The notes beneath the pieces are model-generated. The model was not told the DNA's origin, ran no database searches, and saw nothing but the letters and a program-made list of their open reading frames with translations. From the NCBI GenBank assembly GCA_028820505.1, contig JAPPIT010000115.1, positions 1-64,000 of the forward strand: DNA of 64,000 nucleotides, written 5' to 3'. Below, one piece after another: positions 44,497-54,107 of this stretch. This DNA comes from Defluviicoccus sp. (GTDB taxonomy: Bacteria; Pseudomonadota; Alphaproteobacteria; MPNO01). The position numbers and the translations under genes are program-made. Each line of letters opens with the position of its first letter. Within the stretch, counting starts at the first letter, position 1.

Positions 44497-45962
44497 GCGC
44501 CCACTCCCCCAAGCGCCCGCACCGCCTCGCGCACCGTCTCGGCATCGTCGAACGGGCGCGTGATGCAACCCGCGATCTGCCCCGTCTCGTGCCCCTTGCC
44601 GGCGACGACCAGCACGTCTTCCGCCGCGAGCTCCGCGATGGCGGTGCGGATCGCTTCGCCCCGGTCGCCGATCTCGATCGCGTCCGGGCATCCGGCGAGG
44701 ACTTCGCGCCGGATCGCGCCGGGGTCCTCCCCGCGCGGATTGTCGTCGGTGACGACGACCCGGTCGGCGAACCGGGCGGCCGCTTCGCCCATCAGCTGCC
44801 GCTTGCCTGGATCCCGGTCGCCGCCGCATCCGAAAACCGCGACGAGCGCCCCTGCGGCGTGGGGCCTCAACGCCTGCAACGCGTGGATCAGCGCGACCGG
44901 GGTGTGGGCGTAGTCGACGAAGATCGCGGCGCCCGTCGGGCTGCGTCCCACGGGCTGCATCCGCCCCGGCGGCGCTTCGAGCGTGCCGAGGGCGTCGATG
45001 GCGGCGCACGGGTCGTCGCCTCCGCCGACGACGAGACCCGCGGCGCAGAGCGCGTTGGCGATCTGGAACTCGCCGATCAGGCCGAAACGCTGCCGGCGGG
45101 TTTCGCCGAACGCGACGAGGTCCCCGACTTGGCCGTGGGGATCGGGCTCCACGGAGACCAGACGCAGCTCCCGGGCGTTGCGGCCGTAGTCGATGATGGG
45201 GCAGCCGCGCGCCCGGCAGGCTTCGGCGAGGAGCCCGTATTCCGGGCTGTCGGCGTTCAGCACGGCGGTGCCGCCCGGCGGGAGCAGCTCGTCGAACAGC
45301 CGCAGCTTGGCCGCGCGATAGGCGTCGAACGAAACGTGGTAATCGAGGTGATCGCGGGACAGGTTGGTGAAGCCGGCGGCGGCGAGCCGGAGGCCGTCGA
45401 GGCGGGATTGCGCCAACCCGTGGCTGGAGGCTTCGAGCGCCGCGCGTTCGACTCCCGCCCCGGCGAGCGCGGCGAGCTCGCGGTGCAGCGAAACGGGGTC
45501 GGGCGTCGTCAGGGCGCCGGCGCGGCGGCCCGACGGTCCGACGACGCCGAGCGTGCCGATCGCCGCCGCCGGCAAACCGATGGCGCCCCAGATCTGGCGG
45601 GCGAAAACGACCGCCGAGGTCTTGCCGTTGGTCCCCGTGACCGCGACGCAGGTCTCGGGCCGCTCGGGGTAGAAGCGCGCGCAGATCTCGGCGAGACGGC
45701 GGCGCGGCGCGGCGTCCACCACGACCTGCACCCGACCCGCGACGGCGTCGGCATCGGTCGCCTCCGGTACCAGGATCGCGGCCGCGCCGCGCGCGGCGGC
45801 ATCGTCGACGAAATACCGGCCGTCCGTCGCCAGGCCGGGCAGCGCGGCGAACAGGAATCCGGGACGGACCTCCCGCGAATCGCTGGTGACGCCCGTGATC
45901 TCGACATCGCCCGCCCGCGGCGAGCCGGGCATGTCGGGGCCGAGAAGGTCAACGAGACGCAA
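44493..45962 (-). CDS. murE: UDP-N-acetylmuramoyl-tripeptide synthetase
   Basis: GVTSDSREVRPGFLFAAL, VTGTNGKTSAVVF, LDYHVSFDAYRAAK, DDNPRGEDP. Confidence 0.95.
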   Translation of the reverse strand: MRLVDLLGPDMPGSPRAGDVEITGVTSDSREVRPGFLFAALPGLATDGRYFVDDAAARGAAAILVPEATDADAVAGRVQVVVDAAPRRRLAEICARFYPERPETCVAVTGTNGKTSAVVFARQIWGAIGLPAAAIGTLGVVGPSGRRAGALTTPDPVSLHRELAALAGAGVERAALEASSHGLAQSRLDGLRLAAAGFTNLSRDHLDYHVSFDAYRAAKLRLFDELLPPGGTAVLNADSPEYGLLAEACRARGCPIIDYGRNARELRLVSVEPDPHGQVGDLVAFGETRRQRFGLIGEFQIANALCAAGLVVGGGDDPCAAIDALGTLEAPPGRMQPVGRSPTGAAIFVDYAHTPVALIHALQALRPHAAGALVAVFGCGGDRDPGKRQLMGEAAARFADRVVVTDDNPRGEDPGAIRREVLAGCPDAIEIGDRGEAIRTAIAELAAEDVLVVAGKGHETGQIAGCITRPFDDAETVREAVRALGGVGA

Positions 45963-47667
45963 GCCTCCGGCTCCCTTCCTGGGCCTTTACGACCTCGAGT
46001 TGCATTCGACGCTCGATCTGCCGGGACCCTTCGTCGACCGGCTTGACCCCGAGCAGCGGGCCGATTCGGGCGACCGTCCTGCCGACCACCGGCGCCGCGA
46101 CCCATCCGCCGGTGGCGTAGCCACGGGTCTCGCTTGTGCCGCGCGGCCGGTCGAGCAGCGCGAGCACGACGTAGCGGGGCCGGTGCATGGGGAACGCGGC
46201 GACGAAGGAGGACAACAAGCGCTTCTCCCTGTATCCGCCCTTCCCCGCCTGTTCGGCGGTGCCCGTCTTGCCGCCGACGAGGTAACCGGCGGCCGCGGCC
46301 CTGGAGCCGGTTCCCTCGGCCACGACGAGCCGCATCAGGCGGCGCATCTTGTCGGACGTGGCGCGGGACAGCACCCGTTTGCCCTCCGGGCGCGCCTGCG
46401 GCTCGCGCTTGAGCAGGGTCGGCGCGTGAAGCGTTCCCCCGTTGACGACGGCCGCGACGGCGCTGGTGAGGTGGAGCGGTGAGACGGCGACCCCGTGACC
46501 GAACGAAACCGTCATGGTGTTGATTTGGCGCCAGCGGCGGGGAAACAGCGGGCGGCCGTTCTCGCCGATCTCGACGGGCGTCTTTCGAAACATTCCGAGA
46601 TCGGCGAGGAAGCGCCGCATCCTCTTGCCGCCGACCGCAATGCCCAGCTTGGCCGCGCCGATATTGGACGAATAGATGAAGACCTCCGGAACCGTCAGCA
46701 CCCGGGCCTTGGCATGGAAATCGCGGATCGTGAACCTGGCGATGCGGATCGGCCGGGTCGCGTCGATCCGGTCGGAGAGCGTTACCGCGCCGGCGTCCAG
46801 CGCCAGCGCGGTGCTGAGGATCTTGAAGGTCGAGCCCATCTCGTAGATGCCGAGCGTCGCCCGGTTGAAGCGCAGCTCGGCGCTCGCGGAATGCGCCCGG
46901 TTGGGATCGAAGTCGGGCAACGACACAACCGCGATCAGCTCGCCGTTCGCGGTGTCGAGCACGATACCGGCGGCGCCGACCGCGCGATGCCCGGTCATTG
47001 CCCTGGAGAGCTCGTTCCTGAGCACGTGCTGGACGCGTATATCGATGCTGAGGGAAAGCGAGCCGCTGCCTTCCCGGAGCTTGGTGTCGAATTGCCGCTC
47101 GATCCCGGCCAGCCCTTTTCCGTCAGGATCGGAAAACCCGACCACGTGCGCCGCGAGTCTTCCCATCGGATAGACCCTGCGCTGGTCCGGCTCCAGCACG
47201 AGGCCGGGGATCCCAAGGCGGAGGATCGCGTACTGCTCGTTGGGGGTCAGATGCCGCCGCAGCGAGACGTAGCGCTTGGCGACGCGCAGCCGCTCGGCGG
47301 CCCGTTTGCGGTCGAGGTCGGGCAGGACCTTCGCCAGCGCGTTTGCCGTCGCGTCGGCGTCGGAGATCCAGGCCGTGTTGGCGTAGAGCGCGGCGGTTCC
47401 GAGGCTGACGGCGAGGACGACGCCGTTGCGATCGGTGATCTCGGTCTTCGCGGCCGCGCCGCGCGCGATCTGGGTCGGCGGCGGGTCTCTCGGCTCGACG
47501 CCGGCCTGCAGCACCGCGACGTCGAACAGCCGGATGCCGATCGCGACGAAGGCGGCGGACAATACGGCGCCGGTCAGCAGAAGCCGGCCGCGCCCGACTT
47601 CGATCGCCCGCTTGCGGTCTCCGTCGAACCGCATGTCGGCGCCGCCATAGCGTACGCGATCGGTCAT
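45949..47667 (-). CDS. ftsI: peptidoglycan D,D-transpeptidase FtsI (PBP3 type)
   Basis: Transpeptidase motifs YEMGSTFKI, SSN, GGKTGTAEQ; N-terminal TM anchor. Confidence 0.94.
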   Translation of the reverse strand: MTDRVRYGGADMRFDGDRKRAIEVGRGRLLLTGAVLSAAFVAIGIRLFDVAVLQAGVEPRDPPPTQIARGAAAKTEITDRNGVVLAVSLGTAALYANTAWISDADATANALAKVLPDLDRKRAAERLRVAKRYVSLRRHLTPNEQYAILRLGIPGLVLEPDQRRVYPMGRLAAHVVGFSDPDGKGLAGIERQFDTKLREGSGSLSLSIDIRVQHVLRNELSRAMTGHRAVGAAGIVLDTANGELIAVVSLPDFDPNRAHSASAELRFNRATLGIYEMGSTFKILSTALALDAGAVTLSDRIDATRPIRIARFTIRDFHAKARVLTVPEVFIYSSNIGAAKLGIAVGGKRMRRFLADLGMFRKTPVEIGENGRPLFPRRWRQINTMTVSFGHGVAVSPLHLTSAVAAVVNGGTLHAPTLLKREPQARPEGKRVLSRATSDKMRRLMRLVVAEGTGSRAAAAGYLVGGKTGTAEQAGKGGYREKRLLSSFVAAFPMHRPRYVVLALLDRPRGTSETRGYATGGWVAAPVVGRTVARIGPLLGVKPVDEGSRQIERRMQLEVVKAQEGSRRLASR

Positions 47668-48032
47668 CGCTCATCCCTCCCGGAACTCGCGGAGACTTTC
47701 AGCGGGTCCGGCAAAGGCGGCAGCCAATCGGGATCCAGGCCGACGAACCCGGGCCGCGCGGCAAACGGCAGATCGGACACCCGCATCGTTTGCGCCGCCT
47801 CCGGCACGCGAAGGTCGAGGTGCCGGCGCGCCAGCGCCTCCAGCCGCCCGGGCCGGTTGAGATAGCTCCATTCGGCGCGCAACACGTGCAGCGCCTCCTG
47901 TTCTCGCGCGAGGTCGCGGTGGATGCCGGCGAGCCGGTCCTCGAGATCGTGAACCTCGGTCCCGACGACGATGGAAGCCGCGCCCATCGCCACGGCGAGG
48001 ACGGCGAACAGCACGGTCGAGCCTTTCCTCAT
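47664..48032 (-). CDS. ftsL: cell division protein FtsL (DivIC-like)
   Basis: Small single-TM coiled-coil protein (DLEDRLAGIHRDLAREQEALHVLRAEWSYLNRPGRLEALARRHL) between rsmH and ftsI. Confidence 0.85.
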   Translation of the reverse strand: MRKGSTVLFAVLAVAMGAASIVVGTEVHDLEDRLAGIHRDLAREQEALHVLRAEWSYLNRPGRLEALARRHLDLRVPEAAQTMRVSDLPFAARPGFVGLDPDWLPPLPDPLKVSASSGRDER

Positions 48033-49000
48033 CCCGCCCTCCCGTGGGCTGTGGGGGTTTCCGTCCGCTCCGCGGCGCGCAACCGGGCCGACCGGGCGCG
48101 CGGGTTCGCCGCGACCTCGGCGGCGCTGGGGCGGGCCGCGCGGCGCCCGAGCAGGCGAAACCGCGCGGACCGCAAGGCCGCGTCGGAATCGGGCGCATGG
48201 CGGGAGGGCCGCGGGCGCGCATCCGAGCGTTCCACCAGGAAGCGCTTGACCGTGCGATCCTCGAGAGAGTGAAAGGTGACGACGGCCAGCCGTCCGCCCG
48301 GGCGGAGCAGCGTCTCGGCCGCGTTCAGACCGCGCGCGAGTTCGCCGAGCTCGTCGTTCAAATAGATGCGAAGCGCCTGGAAGGTTCTGGTGGCGGGGTC
48401 GATCCGATCGCGTCCGGCGCCCCCCGCCTGCCCGACCGCCCGGCGGACGATCCCGGCGAGCGCGCCGGTCCGCTCGATCCGGGCCTCGCGGCGCGCGTCC
48501 ACGATGGCTCGGGCGACCCGCCGGGCGCGGCGTTCCTCGCCGTAGTCGCGGATGATCCGCGCCAGGTTCTGCTCGGGCTCGCCGTTGACCACGTCGGCGG
48601 CGGTCCGCCCGGTCGAGGACATGCGCATGTCGAGCGGACCGTCGGCGGTGAACGAAAAACCGCGCTCGGCGGAATCGAGCTGCATCGAAGAGACGCCGAC
48701 GTCAAGCGCCACGCCGTCCACCCCGTCGATCCCGCGCGCCGCCAGGAGCGGCACCATGTCGCCATAGCAACCGGCGACGAACAGGAAGCGGTCGGCATAG
48801 CGCCGCCCGAGGGCCGCCGCCGCGGCCGCCGTCGCCGGGTCACGGTCGATGCCGCAGACCCGGCACCGGGCGCTGTCGAGGATCGCGCGGCTGTAGCCGC
48901 CCGCCCCGAACGTGCCGTCGACATATATCGCCCCGTCGCGCGGCGCTATCGCGGCAAGCACCCGATCGAGCATCACCGGCTTGTGGGCGGCTTCGGTCAT
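48029..49000 (-). CDS. rsmH: 16S rRNA (cytosine(1402)-N(4))-methyltransferase
   Basis: HKPVMLDRVL, YVDGTFGAGGYSRAIL, LDVGVSSMQLDSAERGFSF, VVTFHSLEDRTVKRFL; start at 49000. Confidence 0.96.
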   Translation of the reverse strand: MTEAAHKPVMLDRVLAAIAPRDGAIYVDGTFGAGGYSRAILDSARCRVCGIDRDPATAAAAAALGRRYADRFLFVAGCYGDMVPLLAARGIDGVDGVALDVGVSSMQLDSAERGFSFTADGPLDMRMSSTGRTAADVVNGEPEQNLARIIRDYGEERRARRVARAIVDARREARIERTGALAGIVRRAVGQAGGAGRDRIDPATRTFQALRIYLNDELGELARGLNAAETLLRPGGRLAVVTFHSLEDRTVKRFLVERSDARPRPSRHAPDSDAALRSARFRLLGRRAARPSAAEVAANPRARSARLRAAERTETPTAHGRAG

Positions 49001-49467
49001 GCGCCGCCTCCGTTTTCGATGCGCCGGCGCAGCGCGTCGATCGCCCGGTCTTCGTGGTCTCGGAACGCCTCGGGCGCCCAGATTTCGAACCGGTTGCCGC
49101 GCCCTACAAAGGTCGCCCGGTCCGAGATACCCGCGTGGTCCGCCAGTGCGGGCGGGATCACGATGCGGCCCTCGCCGTCGAAGGGCAGTTCGTGGGCCAT
49201 AGCCATGATGGTCTCGAACACGCTGTCGCCGCCGCCGAGCAGGACCCGCTCGAAGTCGTCGCCCTCCATGGACCGGCTCAGGTGTCTGCTGTTGAGCTGG
49301 TAAAACACGTCGCGGCTGAAGGCGTCGATCGCGTGCTGGCGCAAAGAGCGATAGACGACAAGCCCCGCGAAGCTCGATCCCGCGAGCGCCGCGCGGAAGG
49401 GCGCCGGAACCGAGACGCGCTTTTTCCGGTCGACCTTGTTCACGTATGTCGACAGAAACGCGGTCAA
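48997..49467 (-). CDS. mraZ: transcriptional regulator / division protein MraZ
   Basis: MTAFLSTYVNKVDRKKRVSVPAPFR and the second DGEGRIVIPPALADHAGI AbrB-like repeat. Confidence 0.95.
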   Translation of the reverse strand: MTAFLSTYVNKVDRKKRVSVPAPFRAALAGSSFAGLVVYRSLRQHAIDAFSRDVFYQLNSRHLSRSMEGDDFERVLLGGGDSVFETIMAMAHELPFDGEGRIVIPPALADHAGISDRATFVGRGNRFEIWAPEAFRDHEDRAIDALRRRIENGGGA

Positions 49468-49550
49468 ACCCTTCCCTCCAAGCCGTCCATGGCGCGGTCG
49501 CGTCGCTCACGACCGGCGCCCCACGCTCGACCTGCCGGACTCCGGCAGTA

Positions 49551-49604
49551 ATGGGACAGACTGCCCTATCATGGGATAAGATGGGTGTCAATGGGAAGAA
49601 TGGC
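49551..49604. promoter_or_regulatory. 10-bp-phased TGGG repeat array, putative MraZ operator of the dcw promoter
   Basis: TGGG at 49552, 49572, 49582, 49592 and TGGC at 49601, about 85-140 nt upstream of the mraZ start. Spacing and sequence match the known MraZ TGGGN-repeat operator architecture. Confidence 0.65.
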
Positions 49605-49725
49605 AACACTTAATGCAGAACTTTATTGTCAATCGTTATAAGAAAACGGTTCTAACGCACGAGACTCGCTGGGAAAGTCGGCATCCGTGGGGTCACGGTC
49701 GAGAGTGGCCTGATAATTTGTCTCA

Positions 49726-49747
49726 ATTATGTTCTTATTATGTTCTT
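49726..49747. repeat. perfect 2 x 11-bp tandem repeat (ATTATGTTCTT)
   Basis: Direct reading of 49726-49736 and 49737-49747 in the AT-rich mraZ/molybdoenzyme intergenic region. Confidence 0.8.
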
Positions 49748-49944
49748 TATCGGGCGTTTTATCCGCCGGAACGACGCCACCAGGGCGGCAATTGTCCCGC
49801 CCTCCATAATCGCCCGACCGGCCCGCGCCTTTTCCGTTCGCCATCACGAATTTTCTTGGCGGGGTCGCCCTTCGGCGATACGATTTCTTATGGATACCCG
49901 GCCCGTCAGCTGCGCGGGAGCGGGATTTCGATGAGGGAGACGTC

Positions 49945-50673
49945 ATGACCGAGAACCGTCACGACGAGGCGCTGGGGCTCGAAGCCTTCGAATTCCCCCC
50001 GGACCCGGCAAACGACTTCGAATGGGTGCCAGCGACGCCCGAAATCGCGGGCGAGCTTGACCAGCCGCCGGAGGCCGATTGGCGGACCGCCGGCACCACC
50101 CGCCGCGCGTTCCTGCGCGGCGTCGTCTGCTCGGGCGTCGCCGTATCGGCGTCGGCCTACATGTTCACCGTGCAATCGGGCGAGGCGCGCGCAGCGGTGC
50201 GCGGCGTCGAACGGCTGATCTCGCTGAACGTCAACGGCAAGACGCGGCGCGTCGACGTGCCGCCGAACGAGACGCTGGCCCAGACGATCCGCTACAGGCT
50301 CGGCCTGACGGGGACCAAGATCGGCTGCAACCGCGCCGAGTGCGGCGCTTGCACGGTGCTCGCCGACGACACGCCGATCTATTCCTGCTCGACGCTGACC
50401 CATCAGGCGCGGGGGGCGAGAATCACAACCGTCGAAGGCGTTGCCGCGCCGGACGGCACGCTCCATCCGGTGCAGCAGGCCTTCATCGATGAGCTCGGAC
50501 CGCAATGCGGCTTCTGCACGCCGGGCCAGGTGATGGCGGCGGTCGGGCTGCTCAAGAAGAACCCCAAACCCACCGTGGACGAGGCGCGCCGCGCGATGTC
50601 GGGCAATCTCTGTCGATGCGGCGCCTATCCACACTATCTCGCCGGCGTCATGCGCGCGGCTGGGAGGGCGTAG
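49945..50673 (+). CDS. (2Fe-2S)-binding subunit of a xanthine-oxidase-family molybdoenzyme, with twin-arginine signal
   Basis: Tat-like TTRRAFLRGVVCSGVAVSASAYMF...SGEARA; [2Fe-2S] motifs GCNRAECGACTVL and CGFCTPGQVMA...GNLCRCGAYP. Confidence 0.92.
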   Translation: MTENRHDEALGLEAFEFPPDPANDFEWVPATPEIAGELDQPPEADWRTAGTTRRAFLRGVVCSGVAVSASAYMFTVQSGEARAAVRGVERLISLNVNGKTRRVDVPPNETLAQTIRYRLGLTGTKIGCNRAECGACTVLADDTPIYSCSTLTHQARGARITTVEGVAAPDGTLHPVQQAFIDELGPQCGFCTPGQVMAAVGLLKKNPKPTVDEARRAMSGNLCRCGAYPHYLAGVMRAAGRA

Positions 50674-50676
50674 ATC

Positions 50677-53091
50677 ATGGCATACACACTTCTCGGCAAG
50701 AACTTCACCCCGCCGGACGTCCGCGCCAAGGTCACCGGCGCCGCGAAGTACTCGGAGGACTTCCGTGCCGACGGCATGGTGTTCCTCAAGACCTTCCCCT
50801 CGCCGATGCCGCACGCGAAGGTCAAGTCGATCGACGTCTCGGCCGCGAAGAAGATGCCCGGCGTCGTGGGCGTCATGCTGCCCAGCGAGATCAAGCAGCC
50901 CAAGGATGCGGGCCACGCGATCCTGACCTCCTACCCGGTGTTCGTCGGCCAGCCGATCCTCGCGGTCGCGGCCGAGACCGAACAGCAGGCGGAAGACGCG
51001 ATCCAGGCGGTCAAGGTCGATTTCGACCCGCTTCCCTTCGTCACCGATCCGCTGGAGAGCCTGCGCCCCGACGGTCCGAACGCCCTTGTCGGCGGCAACG
51101 TCGCCAACCGGCGCGGCGTGAAACTGCAGGAGATCAAGTGGACCGGCAAGGACTTCGCCGAGGCCGGCGACGACAAGCTGCCGATGGGCAAGGCGGCGAC
51201 GGTATGGAGCTTCGGCGACCTCGAAGCCGGCTTCGCCAAGTCCAAGGTCGTGGTCGAGGAGTCCTTCGTCAGCGCGGCCAACGCCCATCACGCGATGGAA
51301 CCGCGCTCGGCGGCAGCCTATTGGGAGGGCGGCAAGTGCCATGTCTGGGGCTCGACCCAGTCCTCGTCCTTCGCCATTCCGAGCCTCGCCAAATACATCG
51401 GAATCAAGCCGACCGACCTGAACCTGGTCAGCGAGTTCTGCGGCGGCGGGTTCGGCGGCAAGGCCTATTCCTACCCGCTGATGGCGCTGCCGGCGCTGAT
51501 GTCGAAGAAGCTCAACGGACGCCCGGTGCTGATGCGGGTGAGCCGCGCCGAGGAGTTCATCAACGGTTCGGCGCGCGCGGCGTTCCAGGGCTGGGTCAAG
51601 ATCGGCTTCGGCGCGGACGGCCGCGTGCTGGCGGTCGACAGCTACATCGTTCAGGACAACGGCTCGACCGCCGGGTTCTGGGACTTCCAGAACTTCGGCA
51701 TGGCCACGTCGGTGATCCTGCAGCCGGAGGCCATGCGGTTCCATGGCATCCCGGTGCTCACCAACACCCCGCCCAAGGGGGCGCAGCGCGGCCCGGGCGA
51801 GAACCAGACGGCCAACATCCTCGAGCCGCTCCTCGACAAGGGCGCGCGCGAGCTCGGCATCGACCGACTGGCGCTCCGCCTCGTCAACGCGCCGGGCGGC
51901 GGGCCGAACGGCAAGATCGGGCCCAAGCAGGCGCCGCTCACCAGCGCCTATCTGAAGGAGGGGCTGGAACAGGCCGCCGCCAAGTGGGGCTATGCCGAGA
52001 AGATCAAGCAGACCGGCAAGCAGGCCAACGGCAAGATCCGCTCAGTCGGCATCGGCCAGGCCTATCACGCGGCCGGCTACAACGGCTTCGACGGCATGGT
52101 GCGGATCACGCCGGACGGCAAGCTCCACATCCACACCGGCGTCGGCAATCTCGGCACCTATTCCTACGCCGCGACCTCCCGCGTTTCCGCCGAAGTGCTC
52201 GGCTATGACTGGAACAACACGGTCATCGAGCGCGGCGGCACGCTGAAGGCGATGCCGTTCAATATCGGCCAGTTCGGCTCCAACACCTCGTTCACCATGA
52301 CCCGGACCAACTACGCCGGGGCGATGGACGCCAAGCAGAAGCTGCTGGAGATCGGCGCGGCGATGCTGGGCGGCAAGGCCGACGACTACGAGCTCAAGAA
52401 CGAGCGGGTGGTGGCGAAGAGCGGCTCGGGGTCGATCAGCTTCGCCGACGCGGCGAAGAAGGCGATCGAGCTCGGCGGCAAGTATTCCGGCCACGAGGTC
52501 GACGAGAAACTCAACCCGCTGACCAAGGCGGCGGTCGGCATGATCAAGGGCACCGGCCTGATCGGCGTCGCCAAGGACAAGCTGCCCAAGAAGGGGGTCG
52601 TTCCGGCGCTTTCCGCAGCGTTCATCGTGATCGAGCTCGATCCGGAAACCGGCAAGGTCGACATCCTCGACTTCATGGGTGTCGCCGATGTCGGCCAGGT
52701 GCTGCATCCGCAGGGGCTCGATGCCCAGATCCGCGGTGGCGCGGTGATGGGGATCGGCCTGGCGGCGATGGAGCGCTACATCTACGACCCGGCCTATGCG
52801 CGGCCCAACGCGATCGGGTTCTACCAGGCCAAGCCGCCGACCTATCTCGACGTGCCGGCGGAGTTGGCCTCGCTCGCCGTCGAAGGGGCGGTGGACGAGC
52901 AGAACCCGGTCGGCGCCAAGGGGATCGGCGAGCCGGTCCAGGGCTCGGCGTCGTCGGCCTATCTGAGCGCGGTCTCGGATGCGCTGGGCGGCCACATGTT
53001 CAACCGGGTCCCGGTGGTCGCGGACATGATCGTGAACGTGGTCGCGAAACAGCCGCAATCCTACAAGCCGTTGCAGGTCAACAACCAGTGA
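50677..53091 (+). CDS. xanthine dehydrogenase family protein, molybdopterin-binding subunit
   Basis: TGAAKYSEDF, EFCGGGFGGK, KGIGEP (catalytic Glu) motifs; 804 aa. Confidence 0.93.
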   Translation: MAYTLLGKNFTPPDVRAKVTGAAKYSEDFRADGMVFLKTFPSPMPHAKVKSIDVSAAKKMPGVVGVMLPSEIKQPKDAGHAILTSYPVFVGQPILAVAAETEQQAEDAIQAVKVDFDPLPFVTDPLESLRPDGPNALVGGNVANRRGVKLQEIKWTGKDFAEAGDDKLPMGKAATVWSFGDLEAGFAKSKVVVEESFVSAANAHHAMEPRSAAAYWEGGKCHVWGSTQSSSFAIPSLAKYIGIKPTDLNLVSEFCGGGFGGKAYSYPLMALPALMSKKLNGRPVLMRVSRAEEFINGSARAAFQGWVKIGFGADGRVLAVDSYIVQDNGSTAGFWDFQNFGMATSVILQPEAMRFHGIPVLTNTPPKGAQRGPGENQTANILEPLLDKGARELGIDRLALRLVNAPGGGPNGKIGPKQAPLTSAYLKEGLEQAAAKWGYAEKIKQTGKQANGKIRSVGIGQAYHAAGYNGFDGMVRITPDGKLHIHTGVGNLGTYSYAATSRVSAEVLGYDWNNTVIERGGTLKAMPFNIGQFGSNTSFTMTRTNYAGAMDAKQKLLEIGAAMLGGKADDYELKNERVVAKSGSGSISFADAAKKAIELGGKYSGHEVDEKLNPLTKAAVGMIKGTGLIGVAKDKLPKKGVVPALSAAFIVIELDPETGKVDILDFMGVADVGQVLHPQGLDAQIRGGAVMGIGLAAMERYIYDPAYARPNAIGFYQAKPPTYLDVPAELASLAVEGAVDEQNPVGAKGIGEPVQGSASSAYLSAVSDALGGHMFNRVPVVADMIVNVVAKQPQSYKPLQVNNQ

Positions 53092-53113
53092 CGGGCGGAA
53101 CGGAGGCAGACCA

Positions 53114-54103
53114 ATGACCGACTATATGCACGCATTCGACCTCTACACGCCCGCGAGTCTGGCGGACGCGGCGAAACTGCTCGACGAGCACGGCAAGGAC
53201 GCCTGGATCGTCGCCGGCGGCAAGGACAGCTTCGACTGGTTCAAGGACCGGCACAAGCAGCCCAAGGCGGTGGTCGACGTCAGCGGGCTCAAGGAGCTCC
53301 GCGGCATCCGCGACGGGGGCGATCACGTCTCGATCGGCGCGGCGACCACGCTGACCGAGATCGAGGAGAGCAAGCTGCTGCGGGACAATTTCCCGTTGCT
53401 GGTGCAGGCCGCCGCCAAGGTGGCGAGCCCGCAGATCCGCAATTCGGGCACCATCGGCGGCAACGTTTCGCAGGACACGCGCTGCACCTATTACCGGGAC
53501 GGGTTCCCTTGCTATCGCGCCGGCGGCAACAGCTGCTACGCCAACACGCCGACGGCGATGAACCGGGAGCATGCGCTGTTCGAGGCGGTGCGCTGCGTTG
53601 CGGTGACGCCGTCCGATACGGCGCCGGCGCTGGTCGCGCTGGAGGCCGAGATGGCGATCTCGCGCGGCGGCAAGGTGCGGACGGTATCGGCGGAGAAGTT
53701 CTTCATCGGGCCGGACGTCGACATCACGCGGATGACGGTGCTGGAGGCGGGCGACATCCTCACCGAGATCCGCCTTCCGAAGAAGTGGGCCGGGGCCAGC
53801 TCCTATTTCGAGAAGGTCGCCGACCGCGAGACCTGGGACTTCGCCCTGGTCAGCATCGCCATGGCGGCCAGAACCGAGGGCGGCATGGTGAAGGACGTGC
53901 GCGTCGCCTGCGGCGGCGTGCAGTGCACCCCGAGGCGGCTGACCGAGGTTGAGGATCTGATGAAGGGGGAGAAGGCGGGGCCCGAGCTCGAAAAGCTCGC
54001 CAGGCGGGTCGCGGCGCGGGGCGCCAAGGCGCTCAACTTCAACCACTTCAAGATTCCGCTGATGGGCAACCTCGCCGCCCGCGCGGCCAGATCGCTCGCC
54101 TGA
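53114..54103 (+). CDS. FAD-binding subunit of the molybdoenzyme with predicted extra [4Fe-4S] site
   Basis: SIGAATTLTEIE, IRNSGTIGGNVSQDTRC; Cys pattern RC-x8-C-x7-C-x19-C in a PaoB/4-hydroxybenzoyl-CoA-reductase-type insertion. Confidence 0.9.
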   Translation: MTDYMHAFDLYTPASLADAAKLLDEHGKDAWIVAGGKDSFDWFKDRHKQPKAVVDVSGLKELRGIRDGGDHVSIGAATTLTEIEESKLLRDNFPLLVQAAAKVASPQIRNSGTIGGNVSQDTRCTYYRDGFPCYRAGGNSCYANTPTAMNREHALFEAVRCVAVTPSDTAPALVALEAEMAISRGGKVRTVSAEKFFIGPDVDITRMTVLEAGDILTEIRLPKKWAGASSYFEKVADRETWDFALVSIAMAARTEGGMVKDVRVACGGVQCTPRRLTEVEDLMKGEKAGPELEKLARRVAARGAKALNFNHFKIPLMGNLAARAARSLA

Positions 54104-54107
54104 GCGC

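Noticed and set aside
49613-49948. 111-aa plus ORF and 105-aa minus ORF in the mraZ upstream gap
   Set aside because: No RBS or family signal, AT-rich promoter-like sequence; better explained as regulatory DNA.
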